A DNA stretch of 64,000 nt. Source: Oenococcus sp. UCMA 16435 (GTDB taxonomy: Bacteria > Bacillota > Bacilli > Lactobacillales > Lactobacillaceae). Under the pieces are notes generated by a model. It had not been told where the DNA came from, ran no database searches, and worked only from the letters and a program-made list of their open reading frames with translations. Position 1 is the first letter of the stretch, and each line of letters starts with the position of its first letter. Below, piece after piece: positions 19,425 to 27,262 of the stretch. The position numbers and the translations under genes are program-made. Location: positions 1,798,001 through 1,862,000 of the forward strand of contig CP030868.2 of the NCBI GenBank assembly GCA_004010835.2. The letters are read 5' to 3'.

Positions 19425-19700
19425 ATGGAGCTTATTTTAGGGCGTTTCAAATGGTCAGTGGTTTTTAATTCATTTATATGCTAAATGATTACGATTAAAA
19501 AAGTTTTGCCTTTGTAAAAGGACAATGAGCTAATTCGCTACGAAATGATGACTCAGCAAAGGACAATTGGCAAATCATTCATAGAACAATTTGCCGATCG
19601 AGTAGTATTACGATTGATTACGTTTCAAAAAGATTAATAAATTGTTACTTAAATCAAATTGTCTCTTGATCGAACAAGTTTTTATTCTTTTTCAATTAAA
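19425..19700. other. Decayed repeat of the SDR-tail segment, no intact gene
   Basis: Bases about 19465-19540 resemble 23590-23660 (TGGTTTTTAAT...CATTTATATG, then TTGTAAA and GAGCTAATT), the segment just after the SDR remnant at 23596. A 37-codon frame at about 19528-19638 continues from it (TQQRTIGKSFIEQFADRVV) but I recognise no family. This looks like an old duplication or a mobile-element scar. Confidence 0.45.
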
Positions 19701-19717
19701 AGTATTATAATTTTTCA

Positions 19718-19853
19718 CAAGGTACTTTTAATAAGTACCGAGCAACAAAATATTTTAGTTCATATTTAAGTAATCATTCAGTAGTAGGTTTATTGTAAAT
19801 AGATTTTAAATCATGCAAGCACAGGCCAGCCTTTAATCAGGTTGGCTTTTATT
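19718..19853 (+). ncRNA. Candidate small RNA, unit A of a tandem pair
   Basis: A TATAAT box (19706-19711) is followed by a perfect hairpin GGTACTT/AAGTACC (19721-19739), about 85 bases of unstructured sequence and an intrinsic terminator (GCCAGCCT with AGGTTGGC, 19825-19847, then TTTTATTT). Unit B just downstream has the same design and a related 5' hairpin. No coding frame with a ribosome site is present. Confidence 0.42.
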
Positions 19854-19885
19854 TATAGTTAATTAAAAGATTCTATATTTATAAC

Positions 19886-19975
19886 TAAGGTACTAATTAA
19901 AAGTACCGACCACTAACTAATTTAAGTTTTTCATATGTGCTTAACCGTCTCCTAAATGAGGCGGTTTTGTTTTAT
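19886..19975 (+). ncRNA. Candidate small RNA, unit B of a tandem pair
   Basis: After a TATATT box (19874-19879) comes the hairpin GGTACT/AGTACC (19889-19907), then a segment resembling unit A (TACCGA, then TTTAAGTT, CATAT), and the terminator AACCGTCTC/GAGGCGGTT (19943-19965) followed by a T-rich tail. The hairpin sequence and its position at the transcript start match unit A. Confidence 0.42.
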
Positions 19976-19984
19976 TTTTTTAGA

Positions 19985-20480
19985 AAATATTTGATCTTAT
20001 TTTCGTAACTATTATTCAGCTATATTAATTCCGCGGTATTTCATAACGTCGCATCATCTTATAAAGATTGGTGTTTTTGTCATAGTTTATTTAAAACAAA
20101 TCCACTACAAGCACTACAATCAGTCAAGTGCATATAATACCTAAAACATCATTTCTATATTTTTCTTTGAAATTCATGATTTCTATTTTGATCTTTATAT
20201 CTTTTTTCCTTACAAACGTATTCCTAGTTTTATACATACCGAATAATCGATTGATTGCAAAAATGGTAATTAAAAAATATATATGATACTGTCGGAGCCG
20301 TTAAATTATGGAAAATATTGTCGATACTAGGAAAATAAAATTTGATATCGCGCGCATAAGTAAAGAATAATTAGCTATCCAAATAATCAAGATTTTCATT
20401 TACAAAGAGTTAACATGCAACTATGTATTTTTCGATTTGTAAAGATCAAATTAAAGTACGTTTCTAATCAAAAATAATGC
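19985..20480. other. AT-rich intergenic stretch
   Basis: I see no coding region, repeat array or clear terminator here. The sequence ATCAAAAATAATGCT near 20465 recurs near 23263, again beside gene remnants. Confidence 0.5.
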
Positions 20481-20489
20481 TGATCCATA

Positions 20490-20730
20490 TTCTGTGGCGG
20501 GATTGAGAACTGGGCATCTTGTGTTTGATAATGGGGGATGCTCACTTACATTGGCATTTGTTTCCTAGAAAAAAGATTGTATTCCGATTTAAGAACCGGT
20601 TGGTGGCTTAATCGTGGTGTTGTTCAGTGACGATAATCGTCCTTTAAAAGAAGAATTAGAAATTACAAAGAAAAACTAAAGAGAGCACTGGAAAAGGTTT
20701 TAATCAAGGATAAAATAAACAACGCTTAAA
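20490..20730 (+). pseudogene. HIT family hydrolase remnant, frameshifted
   Basis: One frame reads ELGILCLIMGDAHLHWHLFPRKK, which contains the HIT-type histidine motif (HLHWHLFPR). After a frame change, sequence reading EPVGG and then FSDDNRPLKEELEI, KRALEKVLI resembles the C-terminus of LAB HIT proteins. Stops and frame changes make it non-functional. The call rests on the HIT motif and its context; the boundaries are approximate. Confidence 0.5.
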
Positions 20731-20797
20731 ACTCTTTAGACAGCAACTTGATTCTAAAAACTTTTCTTTAATGGCCATAAGGATGAAGCTAATATTA

Positions 20798-21250
20798 TTA
20801 TTTGTCATGAAGATCATCTTCCGTTTTTTTCGCTAATTTAGTGATTGAGTCAATATCTTGCTTAGTTAATTTATCTAGAAAATGTTTCCGAATTTCCTTT
20901 GCGAGGACTGGACGAAGATTATCCAATTCTTTTTTTCCAAAAGATGTAATAACAACATTGATGCCATTACCATGATCCAATGATTTTCTTTGAATAAGTC
21001 CACGTCGCTCCATACGCATTAAATAGTGAGATAGGCGGCTCTTTGTCCAACCCATCAAATCAACTAATTTTTGTTGCCGGAGCTCACCTTGTCCATGATT
21101 AATTAATCGATCTAATATTCCGAAATCATTTTCCGATAATCCAGTCTGTTTAGCTGTGTCCTTGGCAATTTTTCCAAAAATATTTTCAAAAGAGCTTTTC
21201 CACATCCACCATATTTTCATTTCATCTGTACTTAACGTATTGTTATTCAA
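20798..21250 (-). CDS. MarR family transcriptional regulator
   Basis: About 150 residues with a MarR winged helix (QQKLVDLMGWTKSRLSHYLMRM, then RRGLIQR) in the middle. I place the start at TTG 21250, ten bases after CGGGAG; TTG 21271 lies upstream of that ribosome site and only about 14 bases from the predicted transcript start. It is divergent from an SDR gene, and both promoters carry the same palindromic operator, so it very likely represses both genes. Confidence 0.88.
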   Translation of the reverse strand: MNNNTLSTDEMKIWWMWKSSFENIFGKIAKDTAKQTGLSENDFGILDRLINHGQGELRQQKLVDLMGWTKSRLSHYLMRMERRGLIQRKSLDHGNGINVVITSFGKKELDNLRPVLAKEIRKHFLDKLTKQDIDSITKLAKKTEDDLHDK

Positions 21251-21291
21251 ATTATTTTTTCTCCCGACCAACCTGAGTTTATCTATAAAAC

Positions 21292-21364
21292 ACTATAGTT
21301 TGATTGAGTTGATACGTCAACTATATTGTGTTATAGTCTGTGTGAGTTGATACGTCAACTCACA
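21292..21364. promoter_or_regulatory. Divergent promoters with two palindromic MarR-type operators
   Basis: Forward promoter: TTGATA (21309-21314), 17 bp, TATAGT (21332-21337). Reverse promoter: TTGACG (complement of 21315-21320), 17 bp, TATAGT (complement of 21292-21297). Operator 1, AGTTGA-TACG-TCAACT (21307-21322), covers both -35 boxes. Operator 2 has perfect 10-bp arms TGTGAGTTGA and TCAACTCACA around TACG (21341-21364) at the forward start site. Centres are 38 bp apart. Confidence 0.82.
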
Positions 21365-21411
21365 AGGTTATAGTTATTTACTGATGCAATAAAAGAAAGG
21401 GGAATATTACT

Positions 21412-22164
21412 ATGCAAGAAAGAAAGATTGCTCTCATTACAGGAGCCAATAAAGGAATCGGTCTACAAATTGCAAAAGACCTTGTGGATCGCGGTTTGAC
21501 TGTTTTTATCGGTTCACGTAATCTTGAACGAGGAAAATTAGCAGCACAGAGCATCGGGGGAAATGCCACTGCTATTCAATTAGATGTTACTGACCAAGAA
21601 TCAGTTAATGCTGCTGCAAAACAAATTCAGGATGAGGTTAATCATCTGGATGTTCTTGTTAACAATGCCGGTATATTGTTTCCTAATAAACCAAACTTAT
21701 TGCCAGAAGAAATTTCAGCAATAGCTCGCATAGCCACCGCATCTCTTAATGATATCCGTACGGTCTATGAAACTAATGTCTTTGGTGTCATCGCGGTCAC
21801 ACAAGCAATGCTGCCACTTCTCCGTAAATCCTCAGCAGCACGGGTAGTAAATGTATCGAGTGCTGGCGGTTCGTTGACATTGAACTCGGATTCAAAGAGC
21901 ACACTTCGACCAATGTACAGTGTTGTTTACAGTCCCTCAAAAACCGCACTTAATGCCATTACGCTTGCCTTCGCTATAGAACTGGAATCAACAAATATCA
22001 AAGTTAATGCAGTATCGCCAGGATTTACTGCCACTGATTTTAATCATTTCTCAGGTACGCGTACTGTACAACAAGCAGCGCGTGAGCCTGTCCGCTTAGC
22101 TCTTCTTGATGAAGACGGTCCGACCGGAACGTTTTCAGACGAAAATGGGCAAGTTCCGTGGTGA
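21412..22164 (+). CDS. Short-chain dehydrogenase/reductase (carbonyl reductase-like)
   Basis: A 250-residue classical SDR. It has the Rossmann motif TGANKGIG (residues 10-17), NNAG (about 83-86), an active-site Ser in VNVSSAGG and the catalytic YSPSK (Tyr and Lys of YxxxK). The basic residue in SRN after beta-2 favours NADP(H). The substrate is unknown. A strong ribosome site (AAAGGGGAA) precedes ATG 21412. Control by the divergent MarR gene suggests induction by a toxic carbonyl or phenolic compound. Confidence 0.9.
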   Translation: MQERKIALITGANKGIGLQIAKDLVDRGLTVFIGSRNLERGKLAAQSIGGNATAIQLDVTDQESVNAAAKQIQDEVNHLDVLVNNAGILFPNKPNLLPEEISAIARIATASLNDIRTVYETNVFGVIAVTQAMLPLLRKSSAARVVNVSSAGGSLTLNSDSKSTLRPMYSVVYSPSKTALNAITLAFAIELESTNIKVNAVSPGFTATDFNHFSGTRTVQQAAREPVRLALLDEDGPTGTFSDENGQVPW

Positions 22165-22262
22165 TAACTTTTATATGACGAAAAAGTTTTTTTGCAGATT
22201 GCTGGATGCCTGTCATTAAATTACGATAATTGTTCTTAATATACAATTGCTAAAATAGCAAT

Positions 22263-22778
22263 ATGAAAAATAAACGCTTGATTTTCATTGGTGGTCCGAT
22301 GGGTGTTGGTAAAACAACCCTTGGACAATACTTGGTTGAACATAAATTAGACAATGCTGTTTTTTTAGATGGTGATTGGTGCTGGTATATGAATCCTTGG
22401 AATTTTAATGACGAAAATAAGAAAATGGTCGTTAAAAACATTCAGTATCTTTTAAATTCCTTCATAGCTAACAGCCAGTTGGAAAACATTGTCTTTGTTT
22501 GGGTCATGCATCAACAAGAAATCATCGATGAAATTTTAAGAGGGCTTAAGGGCGATTATGATTTTTATTCTTTTTCTTTAATTCCATCAGAATCCGAGTT
22601 AAAGAAACGATTTATCAAGGACGTCAAACTTGGTATCAGAGAACAATCAGCCCTTGATGGGACGATTGTCAGGATTCCAATGTATCAATCCGTGCATTCT
22701 TTTAAAATCAATGTAACAAGTACGGAATACCCGGAAAATGCCCAAAAAATTCTTAAAGTTATTAATAAAACTAAATGA
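22263..22778 (+). CDS. P-loop kinase-like protein (AAA/shikimate-kinase fold)
   Basis: 171 residues. Walker A is GGPMGVGKTT (residues 10-19), followed by an LDGDWCW acidic motif where small-molecule kinases bind substrate. The rest matches single-domain nucleotide-binding proteins often annotated as AAA family ATPase. The substrate is unknown. There is no Shine-Dalgarno: a TAAAAT box at 22251-22256 lies six bases before ATG 22263, so the message may be leaderless. Confidence 0.8.
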   Translation: MKNKRLIFIGGPMGVGKTTLGQYLVEHKLDNAVFLDGDWCWYMNPWNFNDENKKMVVKNIQYLLNSFIANSQLENIVFVWVMHQQEIIDEILRGLKGDYDFYSFSLIPSESELKKRFIKDVKLGIREQSALDGTIVRIPMYQSVHSFKINVTSTEYPENAQKILKVINKTK

Positions 22779-22827
22779 ATTTTCTGATTAATTGTTTTCC
22801 GTTTTGAATAAGGAGTTTATTTTAATT

Positions 22828-23166
22828 ATGATAATGGGTCTTAATCATTCACAGCTTTTGTTAATGCAGCAGGGGACGAAATAGGTTGAAATACGTCTTA
22901 ATGATCGAAAACGTTCCTTTTTAAAAGAAAAATCGCTGATCACTTTCATATATTTAAAGACTGATAAAAAAATTAAGGTAGTGCCTGAAAATATATATAA
23001 ATTTAAAACTTTTCGTGAATTGTATAAGTCTTTTGCCCCAACAGAGATTGGAAGCGCCGCTAATGATTCTTTAGAAAAAATGATTAATAATACTTACGAA
23101 ATATATTCACCAGCACAAAAAAATAATTTAGGCGTTCTCACAATCAGAGTTCAGTTAATTCATTAA
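22828..23166 (+). pseudogene. ASCH-domain protein with a single in-frame stop
   Basis: The frame reads MGLNHSQLLLMQQGTK, stop, VEIRLNDRKRSFLKEKSLIT, and on through FKTFRELYKSFAPTEIG to GVLTIRVQLIH. This is a full-length ASCH (RNA-binding-like) fold of 113 codons. The only defect is TAG at 22882-22884, in the conserved GTK-x-(V/I)EIR motif. A strong AAGGAG site is kept 13 bases before the ATG, so the mutation looks recent. Confidence 0.8.
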
Positions 23167-23428
23167 TTTAATTAAACAAGGAGTTGTTACTTGGTAACGC
23201 AATGTTATAAAAAGGGAATTAATCATGAAAAATAAGTGTGAAATCTGTAGATGAATTCAATTGATCAAAAATAATGCTAATTCATTTTATGGAAATAATT
23301 GCACAACCTGATTGGAATTCGTCCATTAAATGGTATGAGGATCATTACGAATACATAAAAGATTCTATACTTTTTCCAAGAAATGTATGATGACTTATAT
23401 TAATACAGAGAGTACTGATAACATGTTT
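23167..23428. other. Short stretch with fragmentary frames
   Basis: It contains an AAGGAG site without a usable frame and a 33-codon frame (23289-23390, MEIIAQPDWNSSIKWYEDHY) that ends just before the SDR remnant. I recognise no family; it is likely the remains of one or two lost genes. Confidence 0.4.
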
Positions 23429-23596
23429 ATTGATAGAAGAATACGCCTAAACGCTATCTGTCCTGGAGACACAATGACCGGCCTAACCGATGATTTCAAT
23501 GGAGCTTCGAGCCCATCTGGAAATCCTGAAGAAGGAGCTAAGATGGTTAAGGAACTATTTATGGATTATTGGCAGGGAAGGCTTGCTGGTTTTTAA
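23429..23596 (+). pseudogene. SDR oxidoreductase C-terminal fragment
   Basis: The fragment reads IRLNAICPGDTMTGLTDDF, then SSPSGNPEEGAKM, FMDYWQGRLAGF. This is the segment after the YxxxK site in LAB SDR proteins (usual pattern R(I/V)NAICPG.T.TGL). The cofactor and active-site parts are missing, and the normal C-terminal end is cut short. Confidence 0.75.
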
Positions 23597-23677
23597 TCAT
23601 TTATATGTAAAACGGTTACAATTGAAAAGGTTCACATTTGTAAAGGGATAGTGAGCTAATTTAATTTGGAGAGAGAA

Positions 23678-24829
23678 ATGAATAAGCAAAAAAGGCCATT
23701 TTATAGAAAATGGTGGTTTTATATTGCAGTTATATTTATTGGTTTATTTTTAGTGTTGATTGGCGTAGGCATTGGAGATAGCGGAACTGGCAGCGATAAT
23801 AATATTGCAGAGAGCGATAAAGTAGGCAACTATGAAATTTATAAAGTAAAAGTTAAATCTATCAGGATAACCAGCGACCACAACTGGCTTGTTAGTGGAA
23901 CGACAACTGCGCCTGATGGGGCTAAAGTAGTAGCAACTCCTTATAGCGAAAGCAACATGAACTATGCTATGGTTTCGTCGGAGGCGCCTTCCTTTGCAAG
24001 CTGGGAAAAAGTTAATAATAAAAAATTTTCTGTACTTGTAGATCCTGTTGGGTTGACTAATAAAATTAGCCCATCGGCTGGCTATAGAACAAAAACTTCT
24101 ATTTTTGCGATTACCAGTTATCATAAACCATGGACGTCACCAACGATTTCAAAAAAAATCGTTAGGAAAGCAAATAAATTTGGGTACACGACTTTAACCG
24201 TTGATACAAAAATGGCTAATTATATTGCAGATTTAGGCTCCAATAAGAATTCGTCATCCGATAATTCGAGTTCAACAGCTTCGGAGTCTTCTAGTTCATC
24301 AAGCTCAAGCATTTTTTCAACTACTGCTAAAACAACTGATTTGACTACTGGAGATTGGACGGTTGGTACAGATGTTCAACCAGGCTGGTACACCATTACT
24401 TCCAATGGTGGAGAAGGGAATTTAACGTCGAATGACGATAATTTGAACGTTATTCTTGGACAAACTGTCGACGATGATGAAGGCACTGTTGATTCTTATC
24501 GTGCTGATTTAAAAACTGGTGAAACTATTGAAATTTCTGGTTTCACAGGAGCACATTTTGAGGCAATTACTAGTAGAACAGCTGTGGATAGTGGTAATTT
24601 AAGTGCTGGATATTATAAGGTTGGAAAGGATATTCAACCCGGACGATACAAAATTCAGGCTGTTGAAGGTTCTGGAAATTTAATGACGAACGATGGTGAA
24701 GTTAATGAAATTTTGGGAACGACTACCGATGCTGACTCTGGACAAGTAACTAATACAACGGTAAATTTAGTGAAAGGACAAGTTCTTCAAACAGAATTGG
24801 AATCAATTTCCATCACTAAACAACAATAA
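23678..24829 (+). CDS. Membrane-anchored surface protein with two C-terminal repeat domains
   Basis: About 383 residues. A cytoplasmic basic start (MNKQKRPFYRKWWF) is followed by one TM helix (residues ~12-32). Next come an extracellular domain of about 150 residues, a serine-rich linker (~190-215), and two tandem repeats of about 70 residues. The repeats share the pattern W/Y-x-VG-x-D(V/I)QPG-(W/R)Y-x-I with later (E)G(S)GNL and D-GxV. The repeat is a beta-rich module seen in uncharacterised LAB surface proteins; I cannot name it. ATG 23678 is chosen because TTGGAGAGAG precedes it. A terminator follows at 24838. Confidence 0.78.
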   Translation: MNKQKRPFYRKWWFYIAVIFIGLFLVLIGVGIGDSGTGSDNNIAESDKVGNYEIYKVKVKSIRITSDHNWLVSGTTTAPDGAKVVATPYSESNMNYAMVSSEAPSFASWEKVNNKKFSVLVDPVGLTNKISPSAGYRTKTSIFAITSYHKPWTSPTISKKIVRKANKFGYTTLTVDTKMANYIADLGSNKNSSSDNSSSTASESSSSSSSSIFSTTAKTTDLTTGDWTVGTDVQPGWYTITSNGGEGNLTSNDDNLNVILGQTVDDDEGTVDSYRADLKTGETIEISGFTGAHFEAITSRTAVDSGNLSAGYYKVGKDIQPGRYKIQAVEGSGNLMTNDGEVNEILGTTTDADSGQVTNTTVNLVKGQVLQTELESISITKQQ

Positions 24830-24837
24830 AAATAATG

Positions 24838-24868
24838 AAAACTCCCGATCTATTTTAGGAGTTTTTTA
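24838..24868 (+). terminator. Intrinsic terminator of the surface-protein gene
   Basis: AAAACTCC and GGAGTTTT close a hairpin that ends in a six-T run. Confidence 0.8.
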
Positions 24869-24880
24869 TATAATTTTTTT

Positions 24881-25003
24881 GAAAATAGTGCCGTGCGGGC
24901 ATTCATTTTTTCAATTTAATCACATATGCTGTGTAAGCATAAACAAAAGAAAGCATAAAGATTCTCGATAAATTTAAAACCGCCTCTTAAGTGAGACGGT
25001 TTT
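24881..25003 (+). ncRNA. Candidate small RNA with two hairpins and terminator
   Basis: A TATAAT box (24869-24874) is followed by hairpin TGCC/GGGCA (24888-24900), hairpin ATGCT/AGCAT (near 24927-24940), the sequence AAAGAAAGCATAAA that also occurs at 16017, and a terminator AACCGcCTC/GAGaCGGTT (near 24974-24996) with a T-run. No -35 box is obvious. No coding frame is present. Confidence 0.33.
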
Positions 25004-25315
25004 TACGACTCTATTCCTCTTAAATGCATATATTAAACAAAGTTTGTGGATTACGAAACATTATTTGAATTTATTGCTATTTACAATAAATATTTGGATT
25101 AATAAATCATTTCAAAATTAAACTTTTTATAAATAATCTCATACATTATAAAAATTTGGTTTTTAACAAAAACATTTTTATTTACGAAAACGCTTCCTTC
25201 TAATCTGTCTATTAAAAATATAAGTTGAAGTATGGTGATAAAGATAACGATATGAATGTTACAAAAAATATCGGGTTATTAAATATTTAAAGGAAGTTTT
25301 TTATCAAAGTGTTTT
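25004..25315. other. AT-rich intergenic stretch
   Basis: No gene is supported. The strand is very AT-rich. A weak cre-like GAAAACGCTTCC lies at about 25187 without a nearby gene start. Confidence 0.45.
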
Positions 25316-25400
25316 AGACCGTGGCAGATCAAACAGTATTTCGTTGGAAAAGCAAAAAATACGATATTCTTTATCCGAATTGCATTTAACGGTCTTTTTA
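25316..25400 (+). ncRNA. Candidate structured RNA closed by a terminator stem
   Basis: AGACCGT (25316-25322) pairs with ACGGTCT (25389-25395), followed by TTTTATT. An inner GTATT/AATAC helix lies in the 65-base interior. This could be a short RNA or the attenuator-like leader of the gene at 25625. Support is structural only. Confidence 0.3.
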
Positions 25401-25624
25401 TTAAGAAAATAGTTGTTTATAGATATCCGAACAATAATTAATAGTTTTTGAAAAAAAGTTAATAATTAAGGAAAAATTGACTCATAAAAAGCTTAATTTT
25501 CGAATATTGTTCGCATATTTTTAAGACTTGATTAAGTCATCGAAACTGAAATTGTAAAGTCAAACAGTGAAATTACATTTATTCATACAAGAATTATTTA
25601 TTAATAGATTAAGGAAGAAATGAA

Positions 25625-25984
25625 ATGACTGTATTAACAAAACTGGCTGGACAATTAATTGATTTGCAAAACGAGGACGGTATTAGTAGGCAAACTTTAA
25701 CTTGCCAAGAAGTAGATAAATTTAACCGGGAACATGGCTTAAAACAGTTGGCAAACGAAGTTAAAACTATGTGGGAAAAAATGTCCGACAAAAATAGGGA
25801 AAACAAAAATAATATGATCGTACCCGATTTTCTTCAAAGGAAGTCAAAAGCACTCGAGTTATTGGATCAAGGCTTAAGCTATAGGACTGTTTCTTACATA
25901 TTAAAAATAAATTCTTCAAAAGTATTTAGATGGAATTTGGAACACAAACAAATAATATCGGAAGAAAAGGAAACATTGGATTAG
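25625..25984 (+). CDS. Hypothetical protein with C-terminal helix-turn-helix
   Basis: 119 residues, preceded by TTAAGGAAGAA. The N-terminal half is charged and helical. Residues about 75-105 (KALELLDQGLSYRTVSYILK, then INSSKVFRWNLEHK) look like a helix-turn-helix of the kind found in transposase or phage-type DNA-binding proteins. I do not recognise the family. It stands alone, with about 600 bases of non-coding DNA upstream. A hairpin GATGGAAT/ATTCCATC (26040-26069) lies between it and the convergent gene. Confidence 0.6.
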   Translation: MTVLTKLAGQLIDLQNEDGISRQTLTCQEVDKFNREHGLKQLANEVKTMWEKMSDKNRENKNNMIVPDFLQRKSKALELLDQGLSYRTVSYILKINSSKVFRWNLEHKQIISEEKETLD

Positions 25985-26101
25985 CGCAAAAAATAATTAG
26001 ATGAGGAATTTGTCTTGCATTATTTAAGCAGGCAAAAAAAGATGGAATTCTTAAGTTCCATGATTCCATCTTGAAAGATACACGTTATATTTAGTTCTTA
26101 A

Positions 26102-26320
26102 TTATTCAATTCTTCTGAAACTGAGTTTTATATCTGAATAAAAATCAGTGAAGTTTTCATCCGTGATCTGAAAGAAACATAAACCGTTTGACAGGGTATT
26201 TTTGCAAACTTTTGTAGAACCAATAAATTTTTGTTGAATATCTGCTGGCGTTATTAAACGGAGTGATGTCTCATTATTTGGAATATGATAGTGAAAACTG
26301 ATATTTGGTTCTATGAACAC
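26102..26320 (-). CDS. Small hypothetical protein (72 residues)
   Basis: It starts at GTG 26320 behind AAAGGATTGG and has a mixed beta-like composition without signal or membrane segment. It lies about 120 bases downstream of the DUF3892 gene on the same strand. I recognise no family. It could be the remnant of a larger gene. Confidence 0.42.
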   Translation of the reverse strand: MFIEPNISFHYHIPNNETSLRLITPADIQQKFIGSTKVCKNTLSNGLCFFQITDENFTDFYSDIKLSFRRIE

Positions 26321-26441
26321 TTTTATCCAATCCTTTCATTTTATTCACCAATTCACATTGGTTGAACCAATTCTATTATTCAAATCTTAATAAATTCATA
26401 CGTTGTGGGATTCGTTAACTAAAATTAAAGTTTCTAGTCAT

Positions 26442-26729
26442 TTAAAAACGATCCAAACTTAGAAGGTTATCAATCGTTGTGTCGTTGGTTTTGGTTCTTA
26501 TGTAACCTCCATTGGGATTATCCAGATCGACAGCTTCAACTTCGGATTCACGACCATAGTGGTCTGTATAGAAAAAGTGATTTCCTTGTCCAATTTCCAT
26601 GAATAAATCCAAAACTTTGAGTACATCATTTTCTTTAAGCGACCAAACTTGCATTGGCCATTTTAGTTTAACCGCGATAATACTCTGTTCATCTTTAGAA
26701 AACTTAACTGCTATGATTCTATGTCTCAT
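26442..26729 (-). CDS. DUF3892-like small protein
   Basis: 95 residues. The opening MRHRIIAVKFSKDEQSIIAV and the ending GGYIRTKTNDTTIDNLLSL match the pattern of DUF3892 proteins (RI.AV ... yLRt..d.t..DNLd.LP). These are short proteins of unknown function often found near mobile or stress genes. AGAGAGAAGA precedes ATG 26729. Confidence 0.62.
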   Translation of the reverse strand: MRHRIIAVKFSKDEQSIIAVKLKWPMQVWSLKENDVLKVLDLFMEIGQGNHFFYTDHYGRESEVEAVDLDNPNGGYIRTKTNDTTIDNLLSLDRF

Positions 26730-26807
26730 TCTTCTCTCTCTTTTTGCAAATTATAAAGCAAAGAACCACTTTTATAATCTGTCCTGTCAGCAAATTGAAC
26801 ATATATT

Positions 26808-27050
26808 ATGGATTTGACTACCTTGCGGGAAACTACCAACACTGCCAGAAGTACGGTATTGTCTATTTCAAATGCGGCGATGTATTTAGGAGAGACCTTA
26901 GGTGGTCTAGCAGGCGGGATATTAATCACTAAAGTAGTTGGATTTTGGGGCATTAGTATTTTTACTGTGATTCTTGCGATTATTTCATTGATTATGTATT
27001 TTTTTGGTGGCCTTTTTAAAAGAGTTATGTCTGGAGGAAAAACAGATTGA
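26808..27050 (+). pseudogene. C-terminal remnant of an MFS transporter
   Basis: The frame reads NTARSTVLSISNAAMYLGET, then LGGLAGGILI, VVGFWGISIFTVILAIISLI. This matches the last two or three TM segments of a 12-TM MFS efflux protein (pattern RGtvlSl.naa.ylG..iGg). The first ~300 residues are missing. Confidence 0.68.
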
Positions 27051-27262
27051 ATAGAAAAGATGTTTGGATCGAACCTAATGTTATTGTAAAAAAATCCGTA
27101 TGTGGAAATCATAATTGGATTCGAAGTTTTTCAAACATAATAAACACTTCCATTATGAACGATGTATTCGTGGGATATTCCTGCAGTATTAGATATGCCA
27201 ATATTCAAAGCTACGTACAAATCGCGGGAAAAGTAGTAATTATTGGGGAAGCGTTCAAGTAG
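27047..27262 (+). pseudogene. Fragment of a hexapeptide-repeat acyltransferase
   Basis: A 71-codon frame beginning at TTG 27047 (overlapping the stop before it) reads WIEPNVIVKKSVCGNHNWIR, NIINTSIMNDVFVGYSCSIRYA. This looks like left-handed beta-helix turns of an O-acetyltransferase. It breaks off inside the 3' end of the antiporter gene and lacks the catalytic His region, so it is probably a fragment. Confidence 0.45.

Noticed and set aside
26726..27112. 128-codon minus-strand frame opposite the MFS remnant
   Set aside because: It is antisense to recognisable MFS sequence and has no ribosome site; the DUF3892 start already lies at 26729.
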